A stretch of DNA of 64,000 nucleotides. It comes from UBA1535 sp002323775 (GTDB lineage: Bacteria > Bacillota > Clostridia > Tissierellales > Sedimentibacteraceae). Position numbers and translations under genes: made by a program. A model generated the notes under the pieces. The model had not been told where the DNA came from, searched no databases, and saw only the letters and a program-made list of their open reading frames with translations. The stretch lies in NCBI GenBank assembly GCA_031993545.1, contig DAMAHZ010000001.1, positions 1-64,000 on the forward strand. Reading direction: 5' to 3'. Below are positions 1-7,229 of the stretch, piece after piece; position 1 is the first letter of the stretch; each line of letters starts with the position of its first letter.

Positions 1-67
1 CTCTTGAGTCCACTTTTATTAATATGTTATGTAAATTAATTGAATTTACTCATAAGGAGGCATTTTA

Positions 68-985
68 TTGTATTGTAATCTTGAATTATTTGGAAGAAAA
101 TTGAAGGAAATAAGAACTAAATTAAATTTCAAAAGAAATGAAATAGCTAATAATGCAATGGTAGCTGATAAAACTATAAAAAGATATGAAAGCGGTAAAG
201 TAAAACCTAATTTTGATATCCTGGAAACATTGTCCCCATATTATAAAACAGATTTAGTGGCTTTACTTATACAATGTAGATTTGATGATTATTCTTTATT
301 TCATACAATTAAAAACAGAATAGAAATAAAATTAAGTAATCAAGAAAAAGATTTACAAAAAGAATTAAAAGATTTAAACATTTTGTTATCTTCTACTAAA
401 AACAAATACTGCATAGATCTTATTAATCAATTAATTATTTTTATAGAAGCCATTGAATTTTACAGCAATAAGAAATATAATTTAGCAAATGATAAATTTA
501 TAGAAGCTATAAAAATAACTACTCCAAACTTTAATTTAAATAATTATGATTCATATATATTTTCTTCTATGGAAGTAAGGATATTAATGAATATTGCTTT
601 AATTTTTAATAAATTAGACGATGAAATTAAATATATAGAAATTTTAGAATTTTGCATAAATTCTATTGAGTATACTGATGAAATATGTCCTATATTATGC
701 AATAACTTATCAGGAGCATATATTAGAAATCATAATTATCAAAAGGCTCTAGAGTATTCAAACATTGGTATACAAGCATGTATAGAAAATCAAAATCTTA
801 ATAGTTTAGGCAACCTATATTATATAAAGGGCTGTGCTGAGTTTAGGTTAAACATGAAAGAACATATTGAATCACTTAATACTTCTATTTACTTATGTAA
901 AGCTTTTAAACAAGACAAGCTTAAAAATATTATAATAGAAAGATGTAAGAAATATTTTGGTATTGATTTATCAAATGTTGAATAA
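68..985 (+). CDS. XRE-type HTH / TPR regulator, RRNPP-like
   Basis: Cytoplasmic transcriptional regulator of 305 residues. Residues about 8-60 form an XRE helix-turn-helix (FGRKLKEIRTKLNFKR, then KTIKRYESGKVKPN). The rest is helical and TPR-like, for example YQKALEYSNIGIQA near residue 225. This architecture is that of RRNPP regulators (PlcR, NprR, Rgg, RstA), which bind short peptides in the TPR domain. The start is TTG: AAGGAGG at 54-60 lies 7 bases upstream and no ATG is better placed. Downstream lie three small-RNA-like units and a decayed copy of this gene's 3' end, so the locus has been duplicated. A link to sporulation or quorum sensing is inferred from the family and from the Spo0A-like boxes nearby. 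The peptide partner, if any, is not identified. Confidence 0.8.
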   Translation: MYCNLELFGRKLKEIRTKLNFKRNEIANNAMVADKTIKRYESGKVKPNFDILETLSPYYKTDLVALLIQCRFDDYSLFHTIKNRIEIKLSNQEKDLQKELKDLNILLSSTKNKYCIDLINQLIIFIEAIEFYSNKKYNLANDKFIEAIKITTPNFNLNNYDSYIFSSMEVRILMNIALIFNKLDDEIKYIEILEFCINSIEYTDEICPILCNNLSGAYIRNHNYQKALEYSNIGIQACIENQNLNSLGNLYYIKGCAEFRLNMKEHIESLNTSIYLCKAFKQDKLKNIIIERCKKYFGIDLSNVE

Positions 986-1290
986 GTAATCTTTGTTTTT
1001 ATCATCGAAAATGACTGAAGTCACAATATTGTATATCTAAATTTTGCGTTTTATTTAGTAACATTATAATACATTTACATAAGTTTAATATTATCTAGAA
1101 CAATTCATACAAAAATAAATGGCTCACCTAGTTGCAAATATAATGCAAAATATTCTTGCCACCCTTTCATATATAAAATACTACTATATCTTATTACTAA
1201 TGATATAATAAAGGATGTATATCATACAAAATATTATACTTTTATCATAAAAATAAGCATAAAATTAATATTTTCAGTCAATATGTCTAT
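986..1290. other. AT-rich spacer, nothing recognised
   Basis: About 300 bases between the regulator and the first small-RNA unit. I see no ORF with a ribosome binding site, no terminator hairpin with a strong stem and no repeat. Confidence 0.5.
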
Positions 1291-1310
1291 CTGTCAAATT
1301 TTGTCGAACA
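1291..1310 (+). promoter_or_regulatory. Tandem Spo0A-like boxes, unit 1
   Basis: CTGTCAAATT followed directly by TTGTCGAACA, a 10-bp direct repeat. The second half matches the known 0A box (TTTGTCGAAA, core TGTCGAA); the first is degenerate. The last box ends about 30 bases before the -35 of unit 1. The same pair recurs at the same place in units 2 and 3. Confidence 0.55.
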
Positions 1311-1338
1311 AAATATTTGCAATTTTTACAAAAATATC

Positions 1339-1367
1339 TTGAATTATGCAAAATTTTATGCTAATAT
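1339..1367 (+). promoter_or_regulatory. Sigma-A promoter, unit 1
   Basis: -35 TTGAAT at 1339-1344, 17-base spacer, -10 TAATAT at 1362-1367. The expected start is near 1374. The promoter is conserved in position and sequence in the two downstream units. Confidence 0.65.
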
Positions 1368-1373
1368 AAGTCC

Positions 1374-1468
1374 ATGAACATACTATGACAATTATCACAA
1401 TATTTTACATAACTCATGCTCATGAGGGGGTTAAAACAAGTATTTATTTTTAAATACTTTGTTTTTTT
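1374..1468 (+). ncRNA. Small structured RNA, unit 1
   Basis: Transcript predicted from the promoter to a U-tract, about 95 nt. It carries hairpin 1 (CTCATG/CATGAG, 1413-1426) ending in a G-run at 1426-1430. A short linker follows, then hairpin 2 (GTATTTA/TAAATAC, 1440-1457) with TTTGTTTTTTT after it, which looks like an intrinsic terminator. Unit 1 is the most diverged copy. The GTG that could start a micro-ORF in units 2 and 3 is GTA here, so conservation of structure is a better explanation than conservation of a peptide. Its function is unknown. Confidence 0.5.
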
Positions 1469-1926
1469 GTAAGTAAATAAATGTGTTATTTATTAATATT
1501 TTAATTAAAACAATTTGTAAAGAAGTTATTAATTATTTTTTAACCATCCTATTTTACAATAATACCTCTAATACCATTTCTTTTAAAATAACCACTGTAG
1601 CTGGCTTTTTTATATTTAAATCCTTCTCTAATTTTTTCTTTTTAATTTTTAATTTACTTATAAATTTCTATTACTAAGTCATATTCCTAAAACTAGCTTT
1701 TCATTTTCTTGATTCATAGCATCACCGATATAATATATTTTAAACAATAATTATTTTCCTATTTATAAAAAATTTTTTCTGTATATTTTTGAGTATTTCC
1801 CATTTATGTTTTATAAACTTTTAAATATGTAAAACATATTTGCAATACCTGTAAGATTAGTTATTTCAACATATCCAAATATAAAATAAACAAATATAAA
1901 GTCAGTATTTATCGTAGTTATTATAC
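1469..1926. other. Spacer between small-RNA units 1 and 2
   Basis: AT-rich. A GTG-started 64-codon ORF at 1483-1677 is very hydrophobic and rich in Phe, Ile and Asn. Its first codons (MLFIN) resemble the short ORF that follows unit 2 at 2101. It has no ribosome binding site and follows the terminator, so I do not call it a gene. Nothing else was recognised. Confidence 0.4.
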
Positions 1927-1946
1927 TTGTCGAATTTTGTCGAATA
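1927..1946 (+). promoter_or_regulatory. Tandem Spo0A-like boxes, unit 2
   Basis: TTGTCGAATT followed directly by TTGTCGAATA: two near-perfect 0A boxes in direct repeat with a 10-bp period, the spacing known for a Spo0A dimer on tandem boxes. This is the best of the three pairs. It lies about 30 bases upstream of the -35. Confidence 0.7.
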
Positions 1947-1974
1947 AAATATTTATAATTTTTTTAAAAATATC

Positions 1975-2003
1975 TTGTATTATGTAAAATTTTATGATAA
2001 TAT
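1975..2003 (+). promoter_or_regulatory. Sigma-A promoter, unit 2
   Basis: -35 TTGTAT at 1975-1980, 17-base spacer, -10 TAATAT at 1998-2003. The expected start is near 2010. Confidence 0.65.
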
Positions 2004-2009
2004 TTATCT

Positions 2010-2086
2010 ATACATGAACTATAAAAGTATTTTTTATAGTCCAGGGGGGTCAACAAGGTGCTTATTTATAAGTACTTTGTTTTTTT
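2010..2086 (+). ncRNA. Small structured RNA, unit 2
   Basis: Predicted RNA of about 77 nt. Hairpin 1 is ACTATAAAA/TTTTATAGT (2018-2040). A G6 run in CCAGGGGGGTCA (2041-2052) follows. Hairpin 2 pairs AACAAGGTGCTTAT with ATAAGTACTTTGTT (2052-2081) and runs into a U-tract. Alternatively the G-run is a Shine-Dalgarno for a 10-codon micro-ORF starting GTG at 2058. A 33-codon hydrophobic ORF (2101-2202) follows the terminator without a ribosome binding site. Compared with unit 3, both hairpins keep their pairing despite base changes. Confidence 0.55.
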
Positions 2087-2228
2087 ATAAGCAAATAAAT
2101 ATGTTGTTTATTAACATGATTAGTGTCATCTTATTTGCTAATTTACTTGCTCTTATGTGTTTCTTTTGCCTAAACTTATTTCTATTAATTCAAAAGATTT
2201 AATTAAATTTTTCTTATAATATATATAA

Positions 2229-2332
2229 CAACTTAATATTTCTATACACTTATGTAAAGCCATTACGCAAGATAAGCTTAAAAATATCATAAAATAAAAA
2301 TGCAATGAATATTTGGGTATTAATTTATAACA
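2229..2332 (+). pseudogene. Relic of the regulator 3' end
   Basis: This stretch aligns without gaps to the last ~100 bases of the regulator gene that ends at 985. Translated, it reads LNISIHLCKA then TQDKLKNIIK, against LNTSIYLCKA and KQDKLKNIII in the intact protein. An in-frame TAA follows, then KCNEYLGINL against RCKKYFGIDL. Only the C-terminal end remains. It shows that a second regulator copy once stood before small-RNA unit 3. Confidence 0.75.
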
Positions 2333-2518
2333 ATAATAGTAAAATATATTTTTACCGCTTATTTTTAGAGTAATAAAAATATAAATTCTCTTATGTACAT
2401 TTTTCAATTTTAATAAACCTTAAAATAAATAATAAATTTATATCAAATATAATATCATTTTACTATAAACACCTCAAATATATAGCATAAAATCAGCATT
2501 TTTTTATAAGCGATATAT

Positions 2519-2538
2519 TTGTATAATTTTGTCGAAAA
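2519..2538 (+). promoter_or_regulatory. Tandem Spo0A-like boxes, unit 3
   Basis: TTGTATAATT followed directly by TTGTCGAAAA. The second box is a good 0A match and the first is degenerate. Spacing and distance to the -35 are as in units 1 and 2. Confidence 0.55.
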
Positions 2539-2566
2539 AATTTTTTACAATTTTTTAAAAAATATC

Positions 2567-2595
2567 TTGAATTATGTAAATTTTTATGATAGTAT
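2567..2595 (+). promoter_or_regulatory. Sigma-A promoter, unit 3
   Basis: -35 TTGAAT at 2567-2572, 17-base spacer, -10 TAGTAT at 2590-2595. The expected start is near 2602. Confidence 0.6.
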
Positions 2596-2601
2596 TTATT
2601 C

Positions 2602-2677
2602 ATACATAAACTATGAAAATATTTTCATAGTCCAGGGGGGTCAGCAAAGTGCTTATTTATAGGTACTTTGTTTTTTT
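2602..2677 (+). ncRNA. Small structured RNA, unit 3
   Basis: Predicted RNA of about 76 nt. Hairpin 1 is a perfect 10-bp stem ACTATGAAAA/TTTTCATAGT (2610-2631). CCAGGGGGGTCA follows, then hairpin 2 (AGCAAAGTGCTTAT with ATAGGTACTTTGTT, 2643-2672) and a U-tract. Relative to unit 2, stem changes are paired: A-U to G-C in hairpin 1, and wobble changes in hairpin 2. The hydrophobic ORF seen after unit 2 is broken by a stop here. Confidence 0.55.
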
Positions 2678-3050
2678 ATAATCAAATATATATTATTTAT
2701 GTACTTAGAGTCATCTCATTTGCTAATTGACTTAACAACTTATATTCTTCTTGCTTAAGTTTATTCTTTCTGTTCAAAAAATTTAATTATCTTTTAAATC
2801 TTTCAGATTTTCTTTTCTGTTAAGAGAATTATATCATTGTTAGTTTTATATGAATACGTATACTTAGACTTTACACTTACTTTTAAAACTTAATGAAATA
2901 TAGCTAGATTCAAAATAAATACCTGTTTAATCAAAATTGAAACATAAGCTTTAAAAATAACATCAAGGTATTTCTAGGCCAGAACACCTCAACTTCTTCC
3001 TAAAAACTATAAAAAATAAATTTTTAATATAGATAAAACTTTAAAGAATT
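2678..3050. other. AT-rich spacer, no feature seen
   Basis: Sequence after unit 3 first keeps some similarity to the region after unit 2 (a degenerate short ORF with stops), then becomes unique AT-rich sequence. No gene or strong hairpin was recognised. Confidence 0.4.
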
Positions 3051-3051
3051 A

Positions 3052-3080
3052 TTGCATTTCAGACAATAAACTGATATAAT
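3052..3080 (+). promoter_or_regulatory. Sigma-A promoter of the secreted protein gene
   Basis: -35 TTGCAT at 3052-3057, 17-base spacer, -10 TATAAT at 3075-3080. This gives a leader of about 125 bases before the ATG at 3213, which has AGGAGGA at a good distance. Confidence 0.65.
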
Positions 3081-3212
3081 TTTTTATAATAATCTTCTTT
3101 TTATTGGATGTATTGGGTTTTGTTGTAAAAATATTACGTCACAAGAAATTAGAAGTCATCAATTTTAATTTAATTTTACAATGCAAAGCATATCATAGGA
3201 GGAAGATAAAAA

Positions 3213-4061
3213 ATGAAATTCAAGAAAAGTATATTTAGTTTTATAATTATAATTTGTACAATATTAATTTTTAATATTAAGCCTACCTCTGCAAATTCCA
3301 TTTTGCAAAAGATTGAAGTGTTGTTTAATAGTGTAAGTCTTTATGTGAATAATGAACAAATTGCATCAAATAATTTTCTATATAATGGTACAACTTATGT
3401 GCCATTAAGAACAGTTGCAGAAATGAATGGAATGAAAGTTAATTGGAATAGTGAAAAGAAAAGAGTTGATTTAATAAGTAATGAAGCTTTTAACATGAAA
3501 ACAACAGATGGTAAGTATAATATAATTGTAGTAGACCCAAAGCCATTAACAGATGGAAATTATTTTAAGTGGGATTATTTAACGATAGTTTTTGATGCCA
3601 ATACTAAGAAGATAAAAGATAATAGTAAAGTCATATTAATTGATTATAAAGGAAATAAGGTTAATGTTGAATGTAAGCCTGGTATGACAAGAAAGGATAA
3701 TTTTCTCATAGTTCTAAAAAATAAATTAGAACTAAATACATATTATAGTTTATATATAGCTAAAGACAATATAATTATGGAAAATGGTGATTTGTATGGT
3801 GAAGAAATATTAATATATTTCAAAACAGCGACTAACGCTATCAAGGGTAAAATTTCGTCAAATAATGAACTATTTAGAAAATCAGTAATAATAAAAGATA
3901 CTATTGGTAAAGAATTTTCTACTAAAGTGGTAGGTGAAAATGAATTCTATTTTTCTAATATTCCATCGGGAACGTATGAAGTGACTATTGATGGGAATCC
4001 TTTTGGAAATATCACGGTAGAAGATAATATTATAAATGAAGTTAAAGTAATAGGAAAATAG
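3213..4061 (+). CDS. Secreted copper amine oxidase N-like domain protein
   Basis: Secreted or surface protein of 282 residues. Residues 1-28 are a signal peptide (Lys-rich start, hydrophobic FIIIICTILIF, then TSANS). Residues about 38-90 match the copper amine oxidase N-terminal-like domain common in Clostridia, with the signature NGTTYVPLRTVAEMNG and a following NWNSEKKRVDL. The middle (about 95-205) looks like a bacterial Ig-like fold, and the last 70 residues resemble a carboxypeptidase-regulatory beta-sandwich (IKGKIS, then NIPSGTYEVTIDG). No catalytic amine oxidase domain is present, so it is not an enzyme of that family. A role in wall association or surface structure is inferred. It has its own promoter and terminator. 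Confidence 0.8.
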   Translation: MKFKKSIFSFIIIICTILIFNIKPTSANSILQKIEVLFNSVSLYVNNEQIASNNFLYNGTTYVPLRTVAEMNGMKVNWNSEKKRVDLISNEAFNMKTTDGKYNIIVVDPKPLTDGNYFKWDYLTIVFDANTKKIKDNSKVILIDYKGNKVNVECKPGMTRKDNFLIVLKNKLELNTYYSLYIAKDNIIMENGDLYGEEILIYFKTATNAIKGKISSNNELFRKSVIIKDTIGKEFSTKVVGENEFYFSNIPSGTYEVTIDGNPFGNITVEDNIINEVKVIGK

Positions 4062-4190
4062 TTTTTATAGGTGGTAGGATTTGAATATGCCTCTCAATTA
4101 GATAATTGAAAGAATGAAAAATAAGATTATAAAGCTAAATGTGTAAGTTTTTATAAAAAAGTTTTATATCAATTAATTTGTATTATAAGC

Positions 4191-4216
4191 AGACAGGTAT
4201 TTACAGATACCTGCCT
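4191..4216 (+). terminator. Terminator after the secreted protein gene
   Basis: AGACAGGTAT / ATACCTGCCT, 9 of 10 pairs, loop TTACAG, followed by a T-rich stretch. It lies 130 bases after the stop at 4061. The rest of 4062-4390 holds nothing I recognise. Confidence 0.6.
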
Positions 4217-4390
4217 ATATTTTACATATATTTTTTAATTTGTTTCCTTATTTTTTCGTCAATATAAAGTTGATTTTTAACCATATTCCTTTCAACCGCA
4301 TAGTTGTATACATAATCTTCCTAACAGCACTTCCATTATTAAATAGTTGCCCAACATTACCAAAATTTTTAAGCCAAACATAAACTAAAA

Positions 4391-4435
4391 AGTGGTATAT
4401 AATTTTTTGTTTATAAACTAAAATTACATACCACT
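4391..4435 (-). terminator. Terminator of the lic/polysaccharide locus
   Basis: Long imperfect stem, AGTGGTATATAATTTT against AAAATTACATACCACT (15 of 16), with a 13-base loop. On the minus strand it is followed by TTTTTAG. It closes the transcript that ends with the LicB-like gene. Confidence 0.65.
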
Positions 4436-4462
4436 GACTATGACTTTCATATTTAATATTAA

Positions 4463-5404
4463 TTATATACTTTTCTCTTTCCCTTTAAAAAACGCCTTTA
4501 TACCTCCAGCAGCCACTATAGAACCACCAATTATCACAATAGCACAAATAATATCTTTTAAGTCTCTTACTTCTTTTAATATAAAATAACCAAATACTAT
4601 TGACCATGCACTATAAGTGATGTTCAAAGCCATCGCTTTAGATGCACCAATTTTATTAATAGCTTTATAATAAAATAAATATGATGCTGTACCGAATAAT
4701 GCAGCCAATAGAATAATTGCAGCAGTATTTGTAGGTATAATTTCTAAGACTTGTCCCCATCCTTTCAGAATTGGAAGAATAATAATTCCATAAAAAACCG
4801 CTGATGTTGTCTGCCTAATGTGTAAAGCATGTTCGTCGTTTATGTCTGGATCTTTCAAACCATATGCAATTATTACTGCTTCTAGTGCCCATCCCAACAC
4901 ACACACCAAGCCAAATAATATACCCAAAAATCCATTACTAACCTGACTAACACCTGGTGTATATCCCAGTGCTATAACTCCGCCTATACTAAAAACTAGA
5001 CCAATCATTTGATATATTTTCATCTTTTCTTTCAAAAATATATATGATAGAAATGCTCCAATTGCTGGAAACAAAGCCGAAATAATTGCTGCATATGCAG
5101 GACCTATGTATTTTATAGATAGCACATAACCAGTCATTCCGATAGGCCCACCCAGTAATGAAGCTAATATTATAAATTTACCACTTTTTGTTTTCAAAGC
5201 TTTTGCAACATTTTTAAATTGCTTTTTGATTCCAATGTAAATGAACATCCATATTGATGAACACAGATCATGAATAAATGTACTTATAAATGGTGCCAGG
5301 AAAATAGCTTGTTCTGTGCTTACAAAATGCGACATAGATAGCGCAACTCCTAAGACAACCGTATCTAGTCCCCATAAGAGACCTGCCAATAAACCATCAA
5401 ACAT
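4463..5404 (-). CDS. licB: LicB-like choline permease (DMT/EamA family)
   Basis: Integral membrane transporter of 313 residues with about ten hydrophobic segments in two EamA repeats. The first repeat contains PAYAAIISALFPAIGAFLSY and the second SYLFYYKAINKIGASKAMAL. Length and pattern fit LicB, the choline importer of phosphocholine operons. It is the last gene of a four-gene lic module, 26 bases after the LicA-like kinase, and a terminator follows. Substrate specificity (choline or another amino alcohol) is inferred from the neighbours, not from the transporter sequence itself. Confidence 0.8.
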   Translation of the reverse strand: MFDGLLAGLLWGLDTVVLGVALSMSHFVSTEQAIFLAPFISTFIHDLCSSIWMFIYIGIKKQFKNVAKALKTKSGKFIILASLLGGPIGMTGYVLSIKYIGPAYAAIISALFPAIGAFLSYIFLKEKMKIYQMIGLVFSIGGVIALGYTPGVSQVSNGFLGILFGLVCVLGWALEAVIIAYGLKDPDINDEHALHIRQTTSAVFYGIIILPILKGWGQVLEIIPTNTAAIILLAALFGTASYLFYYKAINKIGASKAMALNITYSAWSIVFGYFILKEVRDLKDIICAIVIIGGSIVAAGGIKAFFKGKEKSI

Positions 5405-5430
5405 AATTTAAACCTCCAAATTTTATATAT

Positions 5431-6321
5431 TTAGCTAACAGCTAATAATTTCAAATGTTTTTTTGCCCTTGCATATCTATTATTTGCATACTCTAATAAA
5501 TCTTCTCCACAACAATATCTTTGAATTCCCCAAAGACTCCACAGAAAATCTAAAAATATCTTATTTATTAAAATACGATGATTAAATTCCTCACTTGGAA
5601 CTTCTCCAAAATAAAAATTATTAAATAATTTTTCTTGCTCCGGAGTAAATTCAGCTTCAATAAACACATCAGCTAAATCCCACATTGGATCATTCATTCC
5701 TGCATATTCCCAATCGACTAAATACATCCTATCTTTGCCCTTTATAAAATTTTCACATAAGGGGTCATTGTGACACATTGTCGCTTGTATTTTTATCTCT
5801 TCTATTTCTTCTTTAATTCCATATACTTGTTTTTTTATCTCATCGTAATCATCCCATAAGGAAATATCTTTGTATTTTCTAATTAGGTTTTCATACTCTT
5901 CAATTTTTTCAAACACATTAAATATAACAGGAATTGACTTATCACATGTGTGCAATTTCTTTAACAATTCTGCAACAGCTTTCATGTTTTCTGTTTTATA
6001 AATCAACTCAGGATTCATTGTTTCAGCCTCAACAATATACTTACTAATTTTAATTCCCGTCTTATCATCAAAGTATAATAATTGTGAATCAATGTCAACT
6101 TGATTTGCCAAATCAGTACAAATATGTTCATCTCTTCGATTAATTAACTCTTCAGTACCTTCGCCAGGTAATCTGATAACATAAGTTCCGATTTCTGTAT
6201 CAACCATATAATTTTTATTAGTCAATCCACCCAATCTTTGCATTTTAATGTTACTCAAATCACAAGTTCCTAATTTTTCTTTACACAATTCTAAAACCAA
6301 ATTAAAATCTTCTTTGTTCAT
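5431..6321 (-). CDS. licA: LicA-type choline kinase
   Basis: Kinase of 296 residues in the choline/aminoglycoside phosphotransferase fold. The catalytic loop CHNDPLCENF (HxDxxxxN, about residue 185) and the metal-binding LVDWEYAGMNDPMWDLADVF are intact. The N-terminal part has the family's glycine-containing ATP region (RLGGLTNKNY) and VIRLPGEGTEE. It is expected to phosphorylate imported choline in the cytoplasm. The gene lies 5 bases after a LicC-like nucleotidyltransferase. A second kinase domain is fused to the upstream protein, so the module holds two kinases that may differ in substrate. Confidence 0.82.
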   Translation of the reverse strand: MNKEDFNLVLELCKEKLGTCDLSNIKMQRLGGLTNKNYMVDTEIGTYVIRLPGEGTEELINRRDEHICTDLANQVDIDSQLLYFDDKTGIKISKYIVEAETMNPELIYKTENMKAVAELLKKLHTCDKSIPVIFNVFEKIEEYENLIRKYKDISLWDDYDEIKKQVYGIKEEIEEIKIQATMCHNDPLCENFIKGKDRMYLVDWEYAGMNDPMWDLADVFIEAEFTPEQEKLFNNFYFGEVPSEEFNHRILINKIFLDFLWSLWGIQRYCCGEDLLEYANNRYARAKKHLKLLAVS

Positions 6322-6326
6322 TATAT

Positions 6327-7229
6327 TTACACCTCATACAATAATTTTTCTTTATAAATATATCTATAATTAACATTATCAAGTTTAAATGTAAAACCAA
6401 TAATTTCTCCTTCAATATTCAATGGTTTTGCTTCTACAATATCTCTTTCCTTACAATTTAACTCATTACTTACCTGCTTTAAAATCTTAGATCCAGTATT
6501 ATCACAATAACTCTCATCAAATGTTCTGAGCTCATCTAGAGTATCAAACTCAAAAATTGTTTTTTCAGAATATTTACGGATATACATAGGAAGTTGGTCT
6601 ATGTAATTTTTATAAATGCTTTCCCATAATAGAGGTTTCGTGTCAGGATAGTTGTAAATCTTTTCTAATATATCAACAAATTTTTCTGAAAACTCTTTTG
6701 TAAAAAAAGCATGTCCCAACATAACCCAAGAATTACTTCCTCCTATAACAACATCTATTATCAATCCATCGCTATCAGTTCTCATACACCACTCATTTGT
6801 ATCTCCTTCTTGAAAAACAGCAGAGTAATACGCATTTTGAACATATGATTCGAATACATTCTCCATAAAATAATTATCTGCTGAGCAGATATATGTATTA
6901 GATAGTCTGTCTCTAACATAATATAAAGTGGAGTTATTATTACGTTCCATATATTCTGGATTTTCTACTATACTTACATTATAATTATCTTTAAGATAAT
7001 AAAACAATTCTTTTTTATATCCAACAACAACCGTAATATCATTAATTCCCGCCTCTTTTAATTGTTTAATCTGACGTTCAATTAAAATCTCACCTTTAAC
7101 TCTAAGTAAGGCTTTTGGATACTCATATGAAATAGGAGAAAATCTAGATGAAATTCCCGCAGCCATAATAATTGCATTATCAACTTTATATTTATTTTTT
7201 ATACTCAATTCATCTATATCAAATTTCAT
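6327..7229 (-). CDS. licC: LicC-like nucleotidyltransferase
   Basis: Sugar-phosphate-type nucleotidyltransferase of 300 residues. The N-terminus has the NTP loop NAIIMAAGISSRFSP and YPKALLRVKGEILIERQ, followed by GINDITVVVGYKKE, as in LicC (CTP:phosphocholine cytidylyltransferase). The C-terminal ~70 residues continue into a short extension (KERDIVEAKPLNIEGEIIGF) that resembles the start of the kinase domain in the fused neighbour. This gene and the downstream kinase may therefore be a split version of the same fusion. It overlaps the upstream gene by 11 bases, so translation is probably coupled. Confidence 0.8.
   Translation of the reverse strand: MKFDIDELSIKNKYKVDNAIIMAAGISSRFSPISYEYPKALLRVKGEILIERQIKQLKEAGINDITVVVGYKKELFYYLKDNYNVSIVENPEYMERNNNSTLYYVRDRLSNTYICSADNYFMENVFESYVQNAYYSAVFQEGDTNEWCMRTDSDGLIIDVVIGGSNSWVMLGHAFFTKEFSEKFVDILEKIYNYPDTKPLLWESIYKNYIDQLPMYIRKYSEKTIFEFDTLDELRTFDESYCDNTGSKILKQVSNELNCKERDIVEAKPLNIEGEIIGFTFKLDNVNYRYIYKEKLLYEV

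Noticed and set aside
1483..1677. 64-codon ORF after small-RNA unit 1
   Set aside because: GTG start without ribosome binding site, after a terminator, Phe/Ile/Asn-rich as expected from AT-rich non-coding DNA, and not conserved in length in the other units.
2153..2407. 84-codon minus-strand ORF across the regulator relic
   Set aside because: It lies antisense to the relic and to AT-rich sequence, with no ribosome binding site and no recognisable domain.
1291..2677. CRISPR-like or simple tandem repeat array
   Set aside because: The repeat units are long (about 600 bp period), diverged and contain promoters and terminators. There are no short identical repeats with unique spacers.
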